From NCBI RefSeq assembly GCF_000699445.3, contig NC_067198.1:20788536-20852535 (forward strand): 64,000 nt of DNA, read 5' to 3'. This document shows positions 11,931 through 23,344 of this stretch, one piece after another (position 1 is the stretch's first letter; every line of letters starts with the position of its first letter). The stretch comes from Schistosoma haematobium. Lineage: Eukaryota > Platyhelminthes > Trematoda > Strigeidida > Schistosomatidae. Made by a program: the position numbers and the translations under genes. The notes under the pieces were generated by a model, which had not been told where the DNA came from, made no database searches, and saw nothing but the letters and a program-made list of their open reading frames with translations.

Positions 11931-13539
11931 ACCACACCAACATAAAATGGCATACACGAGTCAAAGAATTATAAAGAATAGGAGATCAACATCAATACCT
12001 AGCTACCCCACTGTAGGTCATAACAAGAATTATTAAATAAATAAAATGTGCTGCTCCATCGATATGGGTAACTTGAAGTTGTCTGTCCACCATCAGGCTT
12101 GTTGGTGACCAACTCTACTTTTCTTCTTTAAATGTTGGATTTGTCTAATGTGATAGCTGCTCGCCTTCAGGAGATAGACTCTCTCTTTAAGTACCATGTT
12201 ACAAGCGAATCAGAGGATTAGAGATTCTGTATTAAGGGTTGCGGATTCATGCAGTATTTAAAATTGCTATGAAGTGAACCAGTGGAACAAGGTATGAGAT
12301 CCTGATCAATAACTAATAAATCGTCTGGAGAAGGTAGAGTTATGTAGCTTATCAAAGACTGATAGATAGAAAAGTATAGAGTCGCAATATGACGTGTAAA
12401 AAGTAACAGGAACAGAACCATATTAAGCTTGAATATGTTGAAAAACATAAGTACTAGATTTATCGTGGTAGTTTGTGTTATAACGACTTAGCATAATTAG
12501 ATTACTAATGTTATATATAGTCTACCGATAGATTGATCGATATATTATCGGAAGACACTATAGGTCTGAGAGAAAGTTCGGGTTAATACTTTTTTCCGAG
12601 GCTAAACTATATGATGTGTAAGAAACTAGATGAAACATCGCAACGTAAAATTGTTTTGAGTTGGTAGTTAAAACACAATCCAGTCGAACTATATATTAAT
12701 TTTCGAGAGTTCTGACAAGCAAACTATTTTCTAGAATACGTGGAGTAGTTATTTGTATGGTAAACCTTCTTAATCAGATTAGTTGTGAATTATATTATTA
12801 TTGCATATATTATTATATCATCGTGAAAATGTCATAGCAAAACGTTCTTAGAATAGCTTATGATTATTGTTATTATGGTCAAGGAATAAATGGTTCCCTA
12901 ACATATCAAGCAGACCGTTGACTTTTGACAGACTACATGGCGTCAAATAAACTCGTATCATAAATACTTTTGTAAGTTATTCACTACCGATGATAGCTGC
13001 ATCAGTTTCAGTGGACAAAGCTCTAACTGAATGCCCTCGATCAAGTATCCACAAAAAAAACACGTTTAGATGTGACCTGCTGTGAATCTCTCACGACAAC
13101 TAAACGGATTAGCACATCACCGCGGTAAGAAAGGTTTGATCCTCTATTATGTACGGTGAAAATAAGGTAAAGAATTGGTTTGAATATGCATACGTGTGTG
13201 GATTATTACTGTGAGTGATCTGTGTTGATGTGAATAGTGTGACTTCTTGGATTATGTCAAAGGTTAATCTCGTTATTGGGGTTTAATTTTACGTATCGAG
13301 TGATCAGGTGAATCGGCTTCCGTGGTGGCTGTAATAATCACGCAGATTATTACTGAAATAACATCACGTACAAGAACCATTACTACATGAGCTTGCAGTG
13401 TCGACTAGAACCCTAAGAAACGGTTAAATGCATTGTTATCGAGTGACAAAGTCGCTTACCAAAACATGACCTTATCCCTGTGATAAACCAATGACACGTC
13501 ACCCAGCACGAGCAGCCGTGCTTTAGCTTTGAACCCTTA
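11931..13539. other. AT-rich intergenic stretch without recognisable genes
   Basis: The minus-strand frame at 12218-12448 is hydrophobic by composition and has no recognisable motif. Nothing else is supported. Confidence 0.45.
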
Positions 13540-13699
13540 TCAGTCCTCAAAATAGTAACTTCTTTCCTAGCCCTGCCCGTCGAGTTTAGAACATAATATC
13601 AGCCTCCACAGTGTGAATAATATATTCCAGACATACGTACTTTGCATATAAGTAAACCAGACCGCAATACATCATAAAGTAAAAAACAACGACAGTGAT
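13540..13699 (-). repeat. Diverged LTR fragment related to the solo LTR at 4651-5035
   Basis: Positions 13570-13690 (GAGTTTAGAACATAAT, then ATATAAGTAAACCAGACCGC) follow the same order as 4778-4875 (GAGTCCAGAACGCAAG, then ATATACCAATGAAGTAGACC). Similarity is moderate, so this is an older fragment. It directly abuts the MITE that starts at 13700. Confidence 0.55.
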
Positions 13700-13934
13700 A
13701 CTACAATTTATGGACGACTTTTGAGCGACTCTAAAGTGTTCACCTAATAACTAGGACCAAATGAGGGTGAGGAATTAGAATTATGAATTACAGTTTATGG
13801 TTAGGGTTAGGAATTAGATTTAGTGTTTTCATCACGAACTAACATCAGTCATGATGCCAAATGGATGGGTGAATGTTGCGCCAAATTTTGTGAGCTGTTA
13901 GCTTGTACTTGATTGGTTCGTCCGTAAATTATAG
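13700..13934 (-). mobile_element. MITE-like element, copy 1 (about 235 bp)
   Basis: The ends are inverted repeats: ACTACAATTTATGGACGA at the left, and CTATAATTTACGGACGA when the right end is read on the other strand. The whole unit reappears in reverse orientation at 58368-58641. Shared internal landmarks include the CACCCATCCATTTGG and CCTCATTTGGTCCT words. There is no coding capacity, so it would be a non-autonomous DNA transposon moved by a transposase elsewhere. The superfamily is not identified and no clear target duplication is visible. Confidence 0.75.
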
Positions 13935-14289
13935 AGACCGTAACTAACAGATTAGGAATTACGTAGGAATATGAAGTCCTATGATAGTAGCCAATAAGCT
14001 AAATGACAAGTTATGATAAGAGAAATATAAATACATGTAATCTAGTTACTTAGTAATCATACGATAAGAGTATATATAACAGTTCATAAATAGTTCCCGG
14101 AAGTTACACATAATTCAATTCTTTTCAGATACCACACCTCTTTATTAAAGCAACTATATTCGACTAAGTTTAGGTCAGATACGGTGCGACTGCCCTGGAA
14201 GTGCTTTATGCTTTCTATTGCCATCCGATTCCTTTACGGTTTCATTATACAATTCAGTTAATTTGTTTTACTTCCAGTTTCCCACCCTT

Positions 14290-16690
14290 GTCTGGTTAGC
14301 TGTAGTTCATTTACATGTCGCACCTATACCTAATCTCCGATTTTCACTTCATAAATGACTTTATGTTTTCTGTGGATTATAGTTTCAGTCTTCCAGGTTG
14401 GCTTCGCTCCATGGAAATCTCTAACGATTACTGCGTACCCACACTGAGTTCTTCTGACAATGCCCCATATCGCTCATTGAGTTGTTATTCCATCCTTTTA
14501 TTCTTACAGAGATTGGTTCTACGCCTTGGTTTCATTTGTATTATTGGTATTCTGACGTCGCTTCCAAAAATTGTTTCTGGTGGTTTTTCTCAAATGAATG
14601 TTTTTGAGCTTGGCGTTGTGCGGGAGGTTAATAAAAATACCTGGATTACATCCTCCATTGTTCCTTTCCTCTAAGCGTTAAATAGTGCACTTTTAAAGTT
14701 GTCCACGACACTCTCTCCGTACAGTTTCTTGACGTGCCCAACGGCATTGTTGATGCAAATTAATAAAATTTCTCCGAAGGTAAATTGCGATCCATTATCC
14801 GTTACTAATACACCTGCACATCCAAAACAGCCGAATACCTGTCTCAAAATTTCCACGGAAGCTTTCGTCGATACAAACTTCATGTAGCGAACTTCTGGAC
14901 ATTTGCAGAAAGCATCGACAATTACCAGAAACTATTTCCCCTTTATGTGACCGCAATATCCACGTGCATTTGTCATGGCTCCACAATTTTGCATCTTTGT
15001 CTTTCGCGGCTTTTTACGTGCAGAACATTTTGTAACGTATTCTTTGTTTCGAGCATCAATATTTGACCAGTAGGCGCAGCCACCTGCAGGTGATTTCATT
15101 CGTGCTACTTCTGGGTGTGTAGTAGTCAGTTCTAACATCATCTTACGACGTAAGCTTTTCGGTACAACTCTCCGATCTCCAAACACCAGGCACCCATCCA
15201 CGAGTGATAGGAAATTCCGTCTATGAGCATACTGTTCAATGTCCTTACTGTCTGTATAAGTAGGCCTCCCATGTTCGAGTTAATTAATGGTTCTTTTCAG
15301 CTTGCTATTCTTTTGAGTATTACATTTAATTTCTTAAGCGGATAATTGTGTTGCTCTCATGTGAACTTGAAGTGTTTGGTGGATACCTGTAACAGCTTAG
15401 GTTGGTTGGTTAAGAGCTCACCTCAAACAACCAAGCATATGCCAAAACAATATAGTTCAAATATTTATTCACTTCCTTATTTTGTATAAGCGTTATATTT
15501 CCTATTATCTTATATTGAATGTTGAGAGGCTTTGTTTGTCTAATTAAATAACCCCACGCTCCACTGTGACTGCGCGAAGATCGAAATAAAGACTTATTCA
15601 CTACTTGTCTGGTTTCTTCTATCAATAGCACGAGGGTTACCTTAAGGCACGAAATACCCTCTTCCAATTATATAGATGCAATAATAGCCTCCTCATCTTC
15701 CTGCTTCTGATTCGCAATTAGTTTAGATAAGGCAATAGATTGTCCACACTTTCCGGACGATTCATATTAAATTTGAAATCATAGGCAGACAATGTAGTAA
15801 ACTAGACTTGTAGATATGAGCGGCTTGTGATCCGTTAGAGGGGTAAATCAATGAGCATAAATCATTTTATGAAATTTCTTTACTGCAAAACCCAAAACCT
15901 ACCTTTCCTTTCCAACTCGACTATATTTTCGTTCATCTGGGTTAAGAGTTTGAAATACGGGCTTTTCTTTGCCACCAGAAAAACGAAGACTGATGACAAC
16001 CACAATTTTATGATTGAAAGCATCAGCGGTGACGATTATTTCAAGTTTAGGATTGTTATAGATCAGCAACAGCTTAGAAGATGAATTTTTGCTTTGTTGA
16101 AAGAGATTTGACGTCCCTTCGTCCCGCGCCATGTTGCATTAAGCATCAAAATTTGATTTAATGTTTGTCGCAATCTATACATCTAAAACATGGATATACT
16201 GTGGTATCCAATCATCCACAATGATGAACGGAGTGTTGTAATATCAGTCGGGCTGGGCATACGTTTGATGGCATTCATATTATCTGGATCTGATCTGGAA
16301 CCATGCTCATCAAATATATACTCAAGATATCTAACAGACTTAGGCAGGAATTCGCGCTTCTCCTGCCTTGGCCACAACGTCTTACCGGCCTATTAGTTCC
16401 TGAGCAATAGAATCAGCAACTAAAATACAATCAAATTAGACTGCTACATCTTTCGGGTTAGACATCATAACATCCATTATATCCTGGAAAATTGGTGGAG
16501 CTGTCTTTATACAGAACGGTAACCGACTGGATTGGCAAAATCCATAGTAGGCATTATTGGTCAAAAACTTCTTTAAATCTTTGTCAACTTCCACTTGTAA
16601 GTGAGCTTCAGATAAATCAAGTTCAACAAACTAACGTCTACATGCCATCTGTTCAACTCTTGGATATTTAACGTGATTTTATGAACTTAT
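14290..16690 (-). pseudogene. Degraded CsRn1-type gypsy pol (RT, RNase H, integrase)
   Basis: Read from high to low coordinates, pol motifs appear in the expected order. RT is at 16690-16180: AHLQVEVD, then a RLPFCIKTAPPIFQDIMD segment, then SVRYLEYIFDEHG. The RNase H start is at 16130-15900 (IIVTADAFNHK). The integrase zinc-binding region is at 15200-14950 (HPEVARMK), followed by the integrase core with VTDNGSQFT (about 14800). The C-terminal module with WVRHVNEL is near 14320. Stops and frameshifts break every domain. A foreign LTR-like piece (15418-15641) interrupts it between RNase H and integrase. It is clearly older than the intact element at 41932-46870, to which it is related. Confidence 0.85.
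15418..15641 (-). repeat. LTR-like repeat, the same family as 41307-41490
   Basis: Its reverse complement (GGTAACCCTCGTGCTATTGA, then a TAGTGAATAAGTCTTTATTT stretch, ending at TTGTTTGAGG) matches 41307-41490, which lacks about 40 internal bases present here. Its terminal 61 bases also match 40098-40158. In the 40-kb locus this repeat sits directly next to a primer-binding-like site and a gag, which identifies it as an LTR. Here it stands alone, probably as a solo LTR. Confidence 0.7.
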
Positions 16691-16726
16691 CCATAGTTAT
16701 AGGTGGTTGTATGAAATTAGCTAACT

Positions 16727-19725
16727 CCTACTGGAGTCCCTCCGGGGGCTACTGACGGTCCCAAGCCCGGATAAAGGAGGGTTGGGCATGGGGTTAGCGA
16801 CCCCATCTTGTAGAAAACTAGATAAAAAAGCGTTAACTAGAAAAATCTATTCAAACCTTTTAAACTCTGCCCTAGGAGTCCGAAGGTCTTCATTTAGAAG
16901 AACTATGACGCCTCATGATGAAAGCGGAGTTCCTTCGAAAGTCACGAGGCCGATGCCCCTTCTGACAAGCAGAGCAACCACTTATTTAGGTACATGGAAT
17001 GTTCGTACAATGTGGGACACCGAGAGAGCCTTCAAAATTGCTGCAGAAATGAGGAGATACAACCTGGAGGTACTTGTGATCAGTGAAACACATTGGATGC
17101 AAGTTTGACAACAACGACTAGCTTCAGAGGAGATTCTGTTATACTCCGACCATGATGAAGGAAATGCCCCACATACACAAGGAGTTGCATTGATGCTGTC
17201 CAAACAAGCACAAAGTGCACTTATAGGGTGGGAGTCTCATGGACCAAGGATCATAAAAGCCTCCTTCAAAACAAAGAAAGAAGGCATTGCAATGAACGTC
17301 ATCCAATTCTATGCGCCTACCAACGATTTAAATGAAGACGCTAAAGATCAATTCTACAATAGGCTGCAGTTAATCGTCGAGAAGTGCCCAACAAAGGACC
17401 TGACCATTCTGATGGGAGATTTCAATGCCAAGTTTGGAACGGACAACACTGGATATGAAGACATCATGAGACGACACGGACTGGGAGGAATGAACGAAAA
17501 TGATGAGAGATTTGGAAACCTATGTGCCTTCAATAAACTGGTCATAGGTGGCACTATATTCCCACATAAGTACATTCACTAAATCACATGGATTTCACCG
17601 GATCACACTACGCAAAAACTAATCGACCATATTTGCATCAACAAAACGTTCAGGAGGACTATAGAGGACGTGAGAACCAAGAGAGGAGCTGACGTAACAT
17701 TATATCATCATTTGCTGGTCGCCAAGATGAAATTGAAACTCAAGAAGCACTGGACAGTGGGGAGAACAACATCACAAATGTTCAATACGGCCTTTCTTCA
17801 GGATACTAACAAACTCAACAAATTCAAGATAGACCTCAGCAACAATTTCCAAGCCTTTCATGATCTACTCAATGGAGAGGGAACTACTTTAGAGAGCAAC
17901 CGGAAGGGGATAAAAGAGGCAATCACCTCAATATGTCATGAGGTTCTGGGACACAAGAAGCACCATCACAAGGAATGGATCACTGTTGATACACTGGATA
18001 AGATTCAAGAAAGGAGGAACAAGAAGGCAGCAATCAATACCAGTCGAACAAGAGCAGAAAAAGCCAGAAGTCAACAAGCAAGTGAAGAGGAGCATCAGAA
18101 CTGACAAACGTAAATGTGTGGAAGATTTAGCAATGACAGCGGAAAAGGCTACAAGAGAAGGAAACATGAAACAATTGTATGACATAACCAAGAAACTCTC
18201 TGGAAATCACCGCAAACCAGAACGACCAGTGAAAAGCAAGGAAGGCGAGGTAATCACCAACATTGAAGAACAATGAAACAGATGGGTAGAACACTTCAAA
18301 AAACTCTTGAATCGACCAGCCCCACTGAACTCACCCAACATCGAAGCAGCACCCACGGACCTCCCAATCGAGGTTGGCCCACCAACAATTGACGAAATCA
18401 GCATGGCCATCAGACAAATCAAGAGTGACAAAGCAGAGGGACCAGACAACGTTCCAGCAGAGGCACTAAAAGCAGACGTAGCGGCAACTGTAGGGATACT
18501 CCGCATTCTCTTCAATAAGATTTGGGATGAGGAACAAGTACCAACAGACTGGGAAAAAAGACACCTGATCAAGATACCAAAAAAGGCGATCTCAGTAAAT
18601 GTGATAACTACAGGGGCATCACTCTTCTCTCAATACCAGGAAAAGTCTTCAACAGGGTATTGTTAAACAGGATGAAGGACTCCGTAGACGCCCAACTTCG
18701 TGACCAACAGGCAGGATTCCGTAAGGATAGATCGTGTACAGACCAAATCGCAACTCTACGGACCATTGTGGAACAATCAATTGAATGGAACTCATCACTC
18801 CACACCAACTTCATTGACTACGAAAAGGCATTTGATAGCGTGGACAGAACAACACTATGGAAGCTTCTTTGACACCACGGCGTGCCTCAGAAGATAGTCA
18901 ATATCATACGGAATTCCTATGTTGGATTAAACTGCAAAATCGTGTGTGGAAGACAACTGACAGACTCGTTTGAAGTAAAGACCGGTGTCAGGCAAGGTTG
19001 CTTACTCTCACCCTGTCTCTTTCTCCTGGTGATCGACTGGATCATGATGATGTCAACATCTGAAGGGAAACGCAGGATACATTGGACATCTAGGATGCAG
19101 CTGGACGACCTAGACTTCGCAGATGATCTGGCCCTTCCATCGCAATTGCAACAACAAATGCAGGAGAAAACGACTAGTGGAGCAGCAGCCTCAGCAGCAG
19201 TAGGTCTCAAAGGGAAAAGCAAGATTCTACGATACAAAACAGCATACACCAATCCAATCACAATTGACGGAGAAGATTTGGAAGATGTAAAAATCTTTAC
19301 GTATTTGGGCAGCATTATTGATGAACATGGTGGATCTGATGCAGATGTGAGGGCGCGGATCGGAAAAGCAAGAGCAGCATATTTACAACTGAAGAACACC
19401 TGGAACTCAAAACAACTGTCTGTCAACTAACACCAAGGTCAGGATTTTCAATACAAATGTCGAGACAATTCTACTGTATGGGGCAGAAACCTGGAGAACT
19501 ACGAAAGCCATCATCCAGAAGATACGGGTGTTTATTAACAGTTGTCTACGCAAAATACTTCGGATCCGTTGGCTGGACACTATTAGCAACAACGTACTGT
19601 GGGAAAAAACAAACCAGGTCCCAGCGGAGGAAGAAATTAGAAAGAAGCGCTGGAAGTGGATAGGATACACATTGAGGAAAGCACCCAACTGCGTCACAAG
19701 ACAAGCACTCACATGGAATCCACAT
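16727..19725 (+). mobile_element. SR2-like RTE retrotransposon, nearly full length, 3' end missing
   Basis: It starts with the GC-rich leader CTACTGGAGTCCCTCCGGGG and runs through endonuclease and reverse transcriptase to the C-terminal region, breaking off at LTWNP (about 19720). The missing last 190 bases or so are present in the truncated copy at 52305-52641, which ends in GTAA repeats. Elements of this kind insert by target-primed reverse transcription, usually losing the 5' end. Here the 3' end is lost instead, so a later deletion or rearrangement removed it. It lies immediately after the degraded gypsy pol. Confidence 0.9.
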
Positions 19726-19730
19726 CATTA
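16782..19730 (+). pseudogene. RTE endonuclease-reverse transcriptase ORF, broken
   Basis: Endonuclease: GTWNVRTMWDTER and VISETHW (about 17000-17100), a stop at 17106, then YAPTNDLNED and the catalytic GDFNAKFGTDN (about 17415-17450), then SPDHTTQKLIDHICINK. The linker runs to 18280, where a TGA interrupts. RT: IKSDKAEGPDNVPAEALK (about 18420-18470), FIDYEKAFDSVDRTTLWKLL before a TGA at 18871, VRQGCLLSPCLF (about 18990), LDFADDLAL (about 19110) and FTYLGSIIDEHGGSDADV (about 19300). The FADD form is normal for this family. At least four stops or frameshifts prevent one protein. The gene would encode a protein that nicks DNA and reverse-transcribes the element RNA at the nick. Confidence 0.9.
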
Positions 19731-20149
19731 CTATTAGCAGTACCGTCAGGGCTGTGTATAACCGATATATATTTCTTGACCATTTACATGACTCATGACA
19801 GAGCTTCAAATAAAATTGGATTTCGCGAACGATGACCATTAATTTCAATATCAGTTAGACAAACAATACCTTACATTTGTATTCATATCCCGTTAATGCA
19901 CTATGCCTTTCATGCAGTCCAGAAATTAGATATCGGCAGCATTTATAGCACTGTACGCAATTACATTCAAATACTTAAAGGTTACTGAACTCATCTAGAC
20001 TGACATCATCCTCCTTGTATCTCGATAATATGTGGTACCATAAAACTATCACAGAGAGTAGCACACAAATTCAAGTGCATTACTGAATTACATAGTAGTT
20101 TTCAGGAAACTCTGGAGGTGTAAAACTCCAAAACAAATAGTTCTGTTAG

Positions 20150-20450
20150 TCCTTCACATTGATGCTGACCTCAGCAGTTTAACTGGACACATACCAGCCG
20201 AAGGCGCTCAGCTACAGATCCGCAGCAGATGATGGGTGCGCACATCATGCTGCACATTTCTTGCAATTGTCAGCCAGCTTATACCAAATGCTTCATAACG
20301 TATCAATAACTTTTTAAGTATACCTTCGAAACCCTTCATTTCTGAATTTAATTTGGTTGGGTTGGTATACTTTGATTATAAAGGTGTTACGTGTTAAGGG
20401 GTTGATAAACTCCGAATAACCGAGGTACCTTAAAACCTTACCAGTTGTGG
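20150..20450. repeat. Diverged repeat shared with 34040-34330 (possible LTR)
   Basis: The order of landmarks (ACTGGACACATACCAGCCGA, then a TTGATTATAAAGGTGTT box) matches 34060-34330 (ACCGGACGCACCTAGCCGA, then TCGATTATAAAGGAGTT). At 34 kb the repeat lies about 450 bases upstream of a gypsy gag, which suggests an LTR or leader. The minus-strand frame 20314-20694 across this repeat has no recognisable domain and I do not call it a gene. Confidence 0.5.
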
Positions 20451-21739
20451 CTGTACTGAGCATTACGTGCTGAAAATCGGCTACAAACATCATGGTAGAA
20501 GATATAGATTTGTTCTGAATTCCAACCCAGTTCGTTAAATTGTCCGCTTCATTTAAGTTTTTAGATGCATCTTGAGTAAAACAGTTTGAGTCTCTACACT
20601 TAGTCGATCCTAAAGTAGGACGTTGGTTTGGGTCTTTAGGCGGACACACTGACTGGTTATTATGGTAGGCTACGATATGAACTGTGAGGATCAATGGTAA
20701 AAAACAATCCTACTGATTAACAGCAGGCATTTTACCTCTCTCGTCTTACATTTGGTCGCGAAGTCAACGAACGACTTTTCCGACCCAGTGGGCGACACGA
20801 CAATGTGATAACCACGACTATCATACAGCCTTCTGAAATTTGTTTATTGTAGTTTCTTAGTCACAACAAACTTTGGGATAATTACATTATCCATAATCAT
20901 ACAATCTACCCAAGTTTTAAATTCATGCGACAGAGATATCTTTAGCTGATAAACACCTTGTTCGGGAATACTCCTCTAACCTGCAATGAGTAGTAAAGGT
21001 GATTCAACTGAAGACATATGAACAACAGGAGTAAACAAGTCAAAATCTAATTTTACACCACCGTTACTCTCATCCTTTTCCATGTTAAAAAGCGTCCTGA
21101 CAATCATGTAAACACACAAGGCTTGTCGAGTGACTGAAAAAACGTTTGGACATGTCTTACTAGTTATCTATGACAATAATTACTATTATTGTTATCATCA
21201 TGATTAAACAGTTCTCTCTATTTCTCCAGTCGTCACTCTCATTCATCCGCTGACCCCCACTTTTTGGTTCAACTGATCGCTTGATTTATTGATTTGCATT
21301 TTTACTTTTTAATTCTCTCCACTTCTACGGACTATAAATATATATTTTTGACAAAATAGCTGCTGAGTGTAGCAACCCTCCCGATTTTGGAGATGTGCAT
21401 TGAACTGAATCCAAGGTAACTAACTAACGAATTCATTGAAACTATGGCATTTGGTTCTCTAGACTGTCCCCACTAGACGCTACAAAATCCTGGAACCGTA
21501 CATTAACATATTGACGAAAAATTCAGAAAAGCAAACTAACATATTCGCGCTTGTTGAAAAAATGTACATTCAAGTATTTTTGATTCTTTTCTTCCTGTTT
21601 ATGCTCTCTGAGCAATTAAAATATACTACTACTGTGCAAAGTCTGATTCAATGCATTTTGTTTTATGTTGCATTCTGGATTGGAGACCTCTGACGCGCGC
21701 ACTTTTCAAGAGCTTCGAGCGTGGGGATCGCACTATTAG
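20451..21739. other. Upstream region of RPS2, no other gene seen
   Basis: AT-rich sequence with short meaningless frames. The RPS2 promoter must lie at its 3' end; a GC-rich patch (GACGCGCGCAC at about 21691-21701) lies some 40 bases before the start codon. I cannot point to a TATA box with confidence. Confidence 0.45.
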
Positions 21740-22566
21740 ATGGAATCGTCTGGTGGAGGTCGCGGTGGTTTTCGTGGTTCGTTTGGAGCTAGAGGAAGGG
21801 GACGTGGACGAGGGCGTGGTCGTGGAAGAGGTCGTGGTCGTGGAGTTGCAACAAAAGAATGGAAGCCTGTTACCCAGTTGGGACGTCTGGTATTCGACAG
21901 GAAAATCACTACATTAGAAGAAATTTACATGTTCAGTCTCCCAATTAAGGAGTGTGAAATTGTAGATACCATATTGGGTTCAAGTTTAAAAGATGAAGTC
22001 CTCAAAATCATGCCAGTTCAAAAGCAGACTTGTGCTGGTCAGAGAACCCGTTTTAAAGCAATTGTTGCAATGGGTGACCATAACTGTCACGTTGGGCTAG
22101 GAGTTAAATGTGCTAAGGAGGTCGCTACAGCTATTAGAGGTGCTATTATTCAGGCGAAGCTGTCAATAATTCCTGTAAGGAAAGGGTACTGGGGTAATCA
22201 GATTGGAAAACCACACACTGTTCCATGTAAAGTGACTGGGAAATGTGGTTCTGTGTCAGTACGTTTGATCCCAGCCCCTCGTGGGACAGGTATTGTCGGT
22301 GCTCCAGTTCCCAAAAAACTCCTTCAAATGGCTGGTATCGATGATGTGTACACAAGTGCTCGGGGTCAGACCTCAACTTTGGGAAATTTTGGTAAGTTCA
22401 TTTATTGCCATGTAACTAAACTCAACCTTCAGCTAAAGCAACGTACGCAGCCATACGAGCTACCTATGAGTATCTAACACCTGATTTGTGGGACGTGGTT
22501 CCAAAAACAAAACACATATTTGTTGAATATGCTGGATATCTTAACAAAATTGCTAAAGAAGTTTGA
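21740..22566 (+). CDS. RPS2: 40S ribosomal protein S2 (uS5), complete, two exons
   Basis: The CDS is join(21740..22391, 22433..22566), 261 residues. The N-terminus holds an arginine-glycine repeat (about residues 7-35), as in animal RPS2. Then come the uS5 double-stranded-RNA-binding fold ([20 protein letters not shown]) and the family signature through [28 protein letters not shown] and [12 protein letters not shown]. Intron 22392-22432 is only 41 bp (GTAAGT to CTTCAG); removing it converts an early read-through into the expected [10 protein letters not shown] junction and a C-terminus ending LNKIAKEV. The protein belongs to the small ribosomal subunit near the mRNA entry and decoding site. 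It is slightly shorter than vertebrate RPS2. An ATTAAA at 22729 is a possible poly(A) signal. No pseudogene marks are present. Confidence 0.97.
22392..22432 (+). other. RPS2 intron, 41 bp
   Basis: It begins GTAAGTTC and ends CTTCAG, with a CTAAAC branch-like sequence 16 bases before the acceptor. Its removal is required to keep the conserved RPS2 reading frame. It is very short, in line with the small introns schistosomes often have. Confidence 0.93.
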
Positions 22567-22970
22567 ATGATAATATATGTTGGTGGATATTAATTTGTTC
22601 TGTTAATGTAAGTTTGCAGTGGTATAACAGTTTTCTGCATAAATTTATTTCGCGAGTCCACCCAAGAAAGCTTTCCGTAAGATATATACAAAACGGGTTC
22701 TTAAACGAAAAACCACTGTCATTTAATTATTAAAACTAACGTGGACATAATATGTCTTCCCACGAAAATTAAAAATTTAACCAATGTTTCGTGACTTGCG
22801 TAGATTGTATTAAGTATTTGATACAGTGCTACAAAGTTTGTCTGACAAGTAAAAACGTTGGTAGATTCTTTCACGAAGTTATCAGTCTGATACCAGGTCC
22901 TGTTCAGTCTCAATATTGGTGCTTTAAGGTTCGTGTGTGCTCCACTTTTGGCTCGGTATGGGAATTTGAA

Positions 22971-23328
22971 GTCACTAACTTCTAGTCTGAGCCATGTTGG
23001 TAGATGCAGACTACTTGGTTGGGGTCCGCGTGACTATCGTAACCAATGGTTGGAGACTCTTGGTGACATGGCTCAGAATCGATCACAATGGCGTAGGTGT
23101 ATGCACTTCCTGTCTTCCCTTAAACTAAGAGATTAAAATCGCTTCATATCTTTCTTTCTACGAACCAATTCTTTCTTGTACTATATCTCTATATGCAATC
23201 TTTCTCTTACATATTACTACCTTTGACCTAACCACTGCTATGAATCTGGTGTTCATCTTGTGCTGATGCGGTATGACAACCTGGACCGATGCACATATGT
23301 GCCTGGTCCTACGTTGTAGCTGACTGAC
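22971..23328 (+). mobile_element. 5'-truncated RTE insertion with perfect 16-bp target duplication
   Basis: The 3' end of the RTE also present at 2545-2917. It encodes the final protein residues (DYRNQWLETLGDMAQNRSQW), then a 3' UTR and a short TGAC repeat. GGTATGGGAATTTGAA stands on both sides (22955-22970 and 23329-23344). Both 5' truncation and the long duplication are hallmarks of target-primed reverse transcription. The perfect duplication suggests a fairly recent insertion about 400 bp downstream of RPS2. Confidence 0.95.
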
Positions 23329-23344
23329 GGTATGGGAATTTGAA

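Noticed and set aside
16782..19730. A host endonuclease or developmental gene
   Set aside because: The domain order, the GC-rich leader and the multiple copies in the window show an RTE retrotransposon; the frame is broken.
21651..21917. An alternative frame overlapping the RPS2 start
   Set aside because: It is a shadow of the Arg-Gly repeat region; the RPS2 frame is fully conserved.
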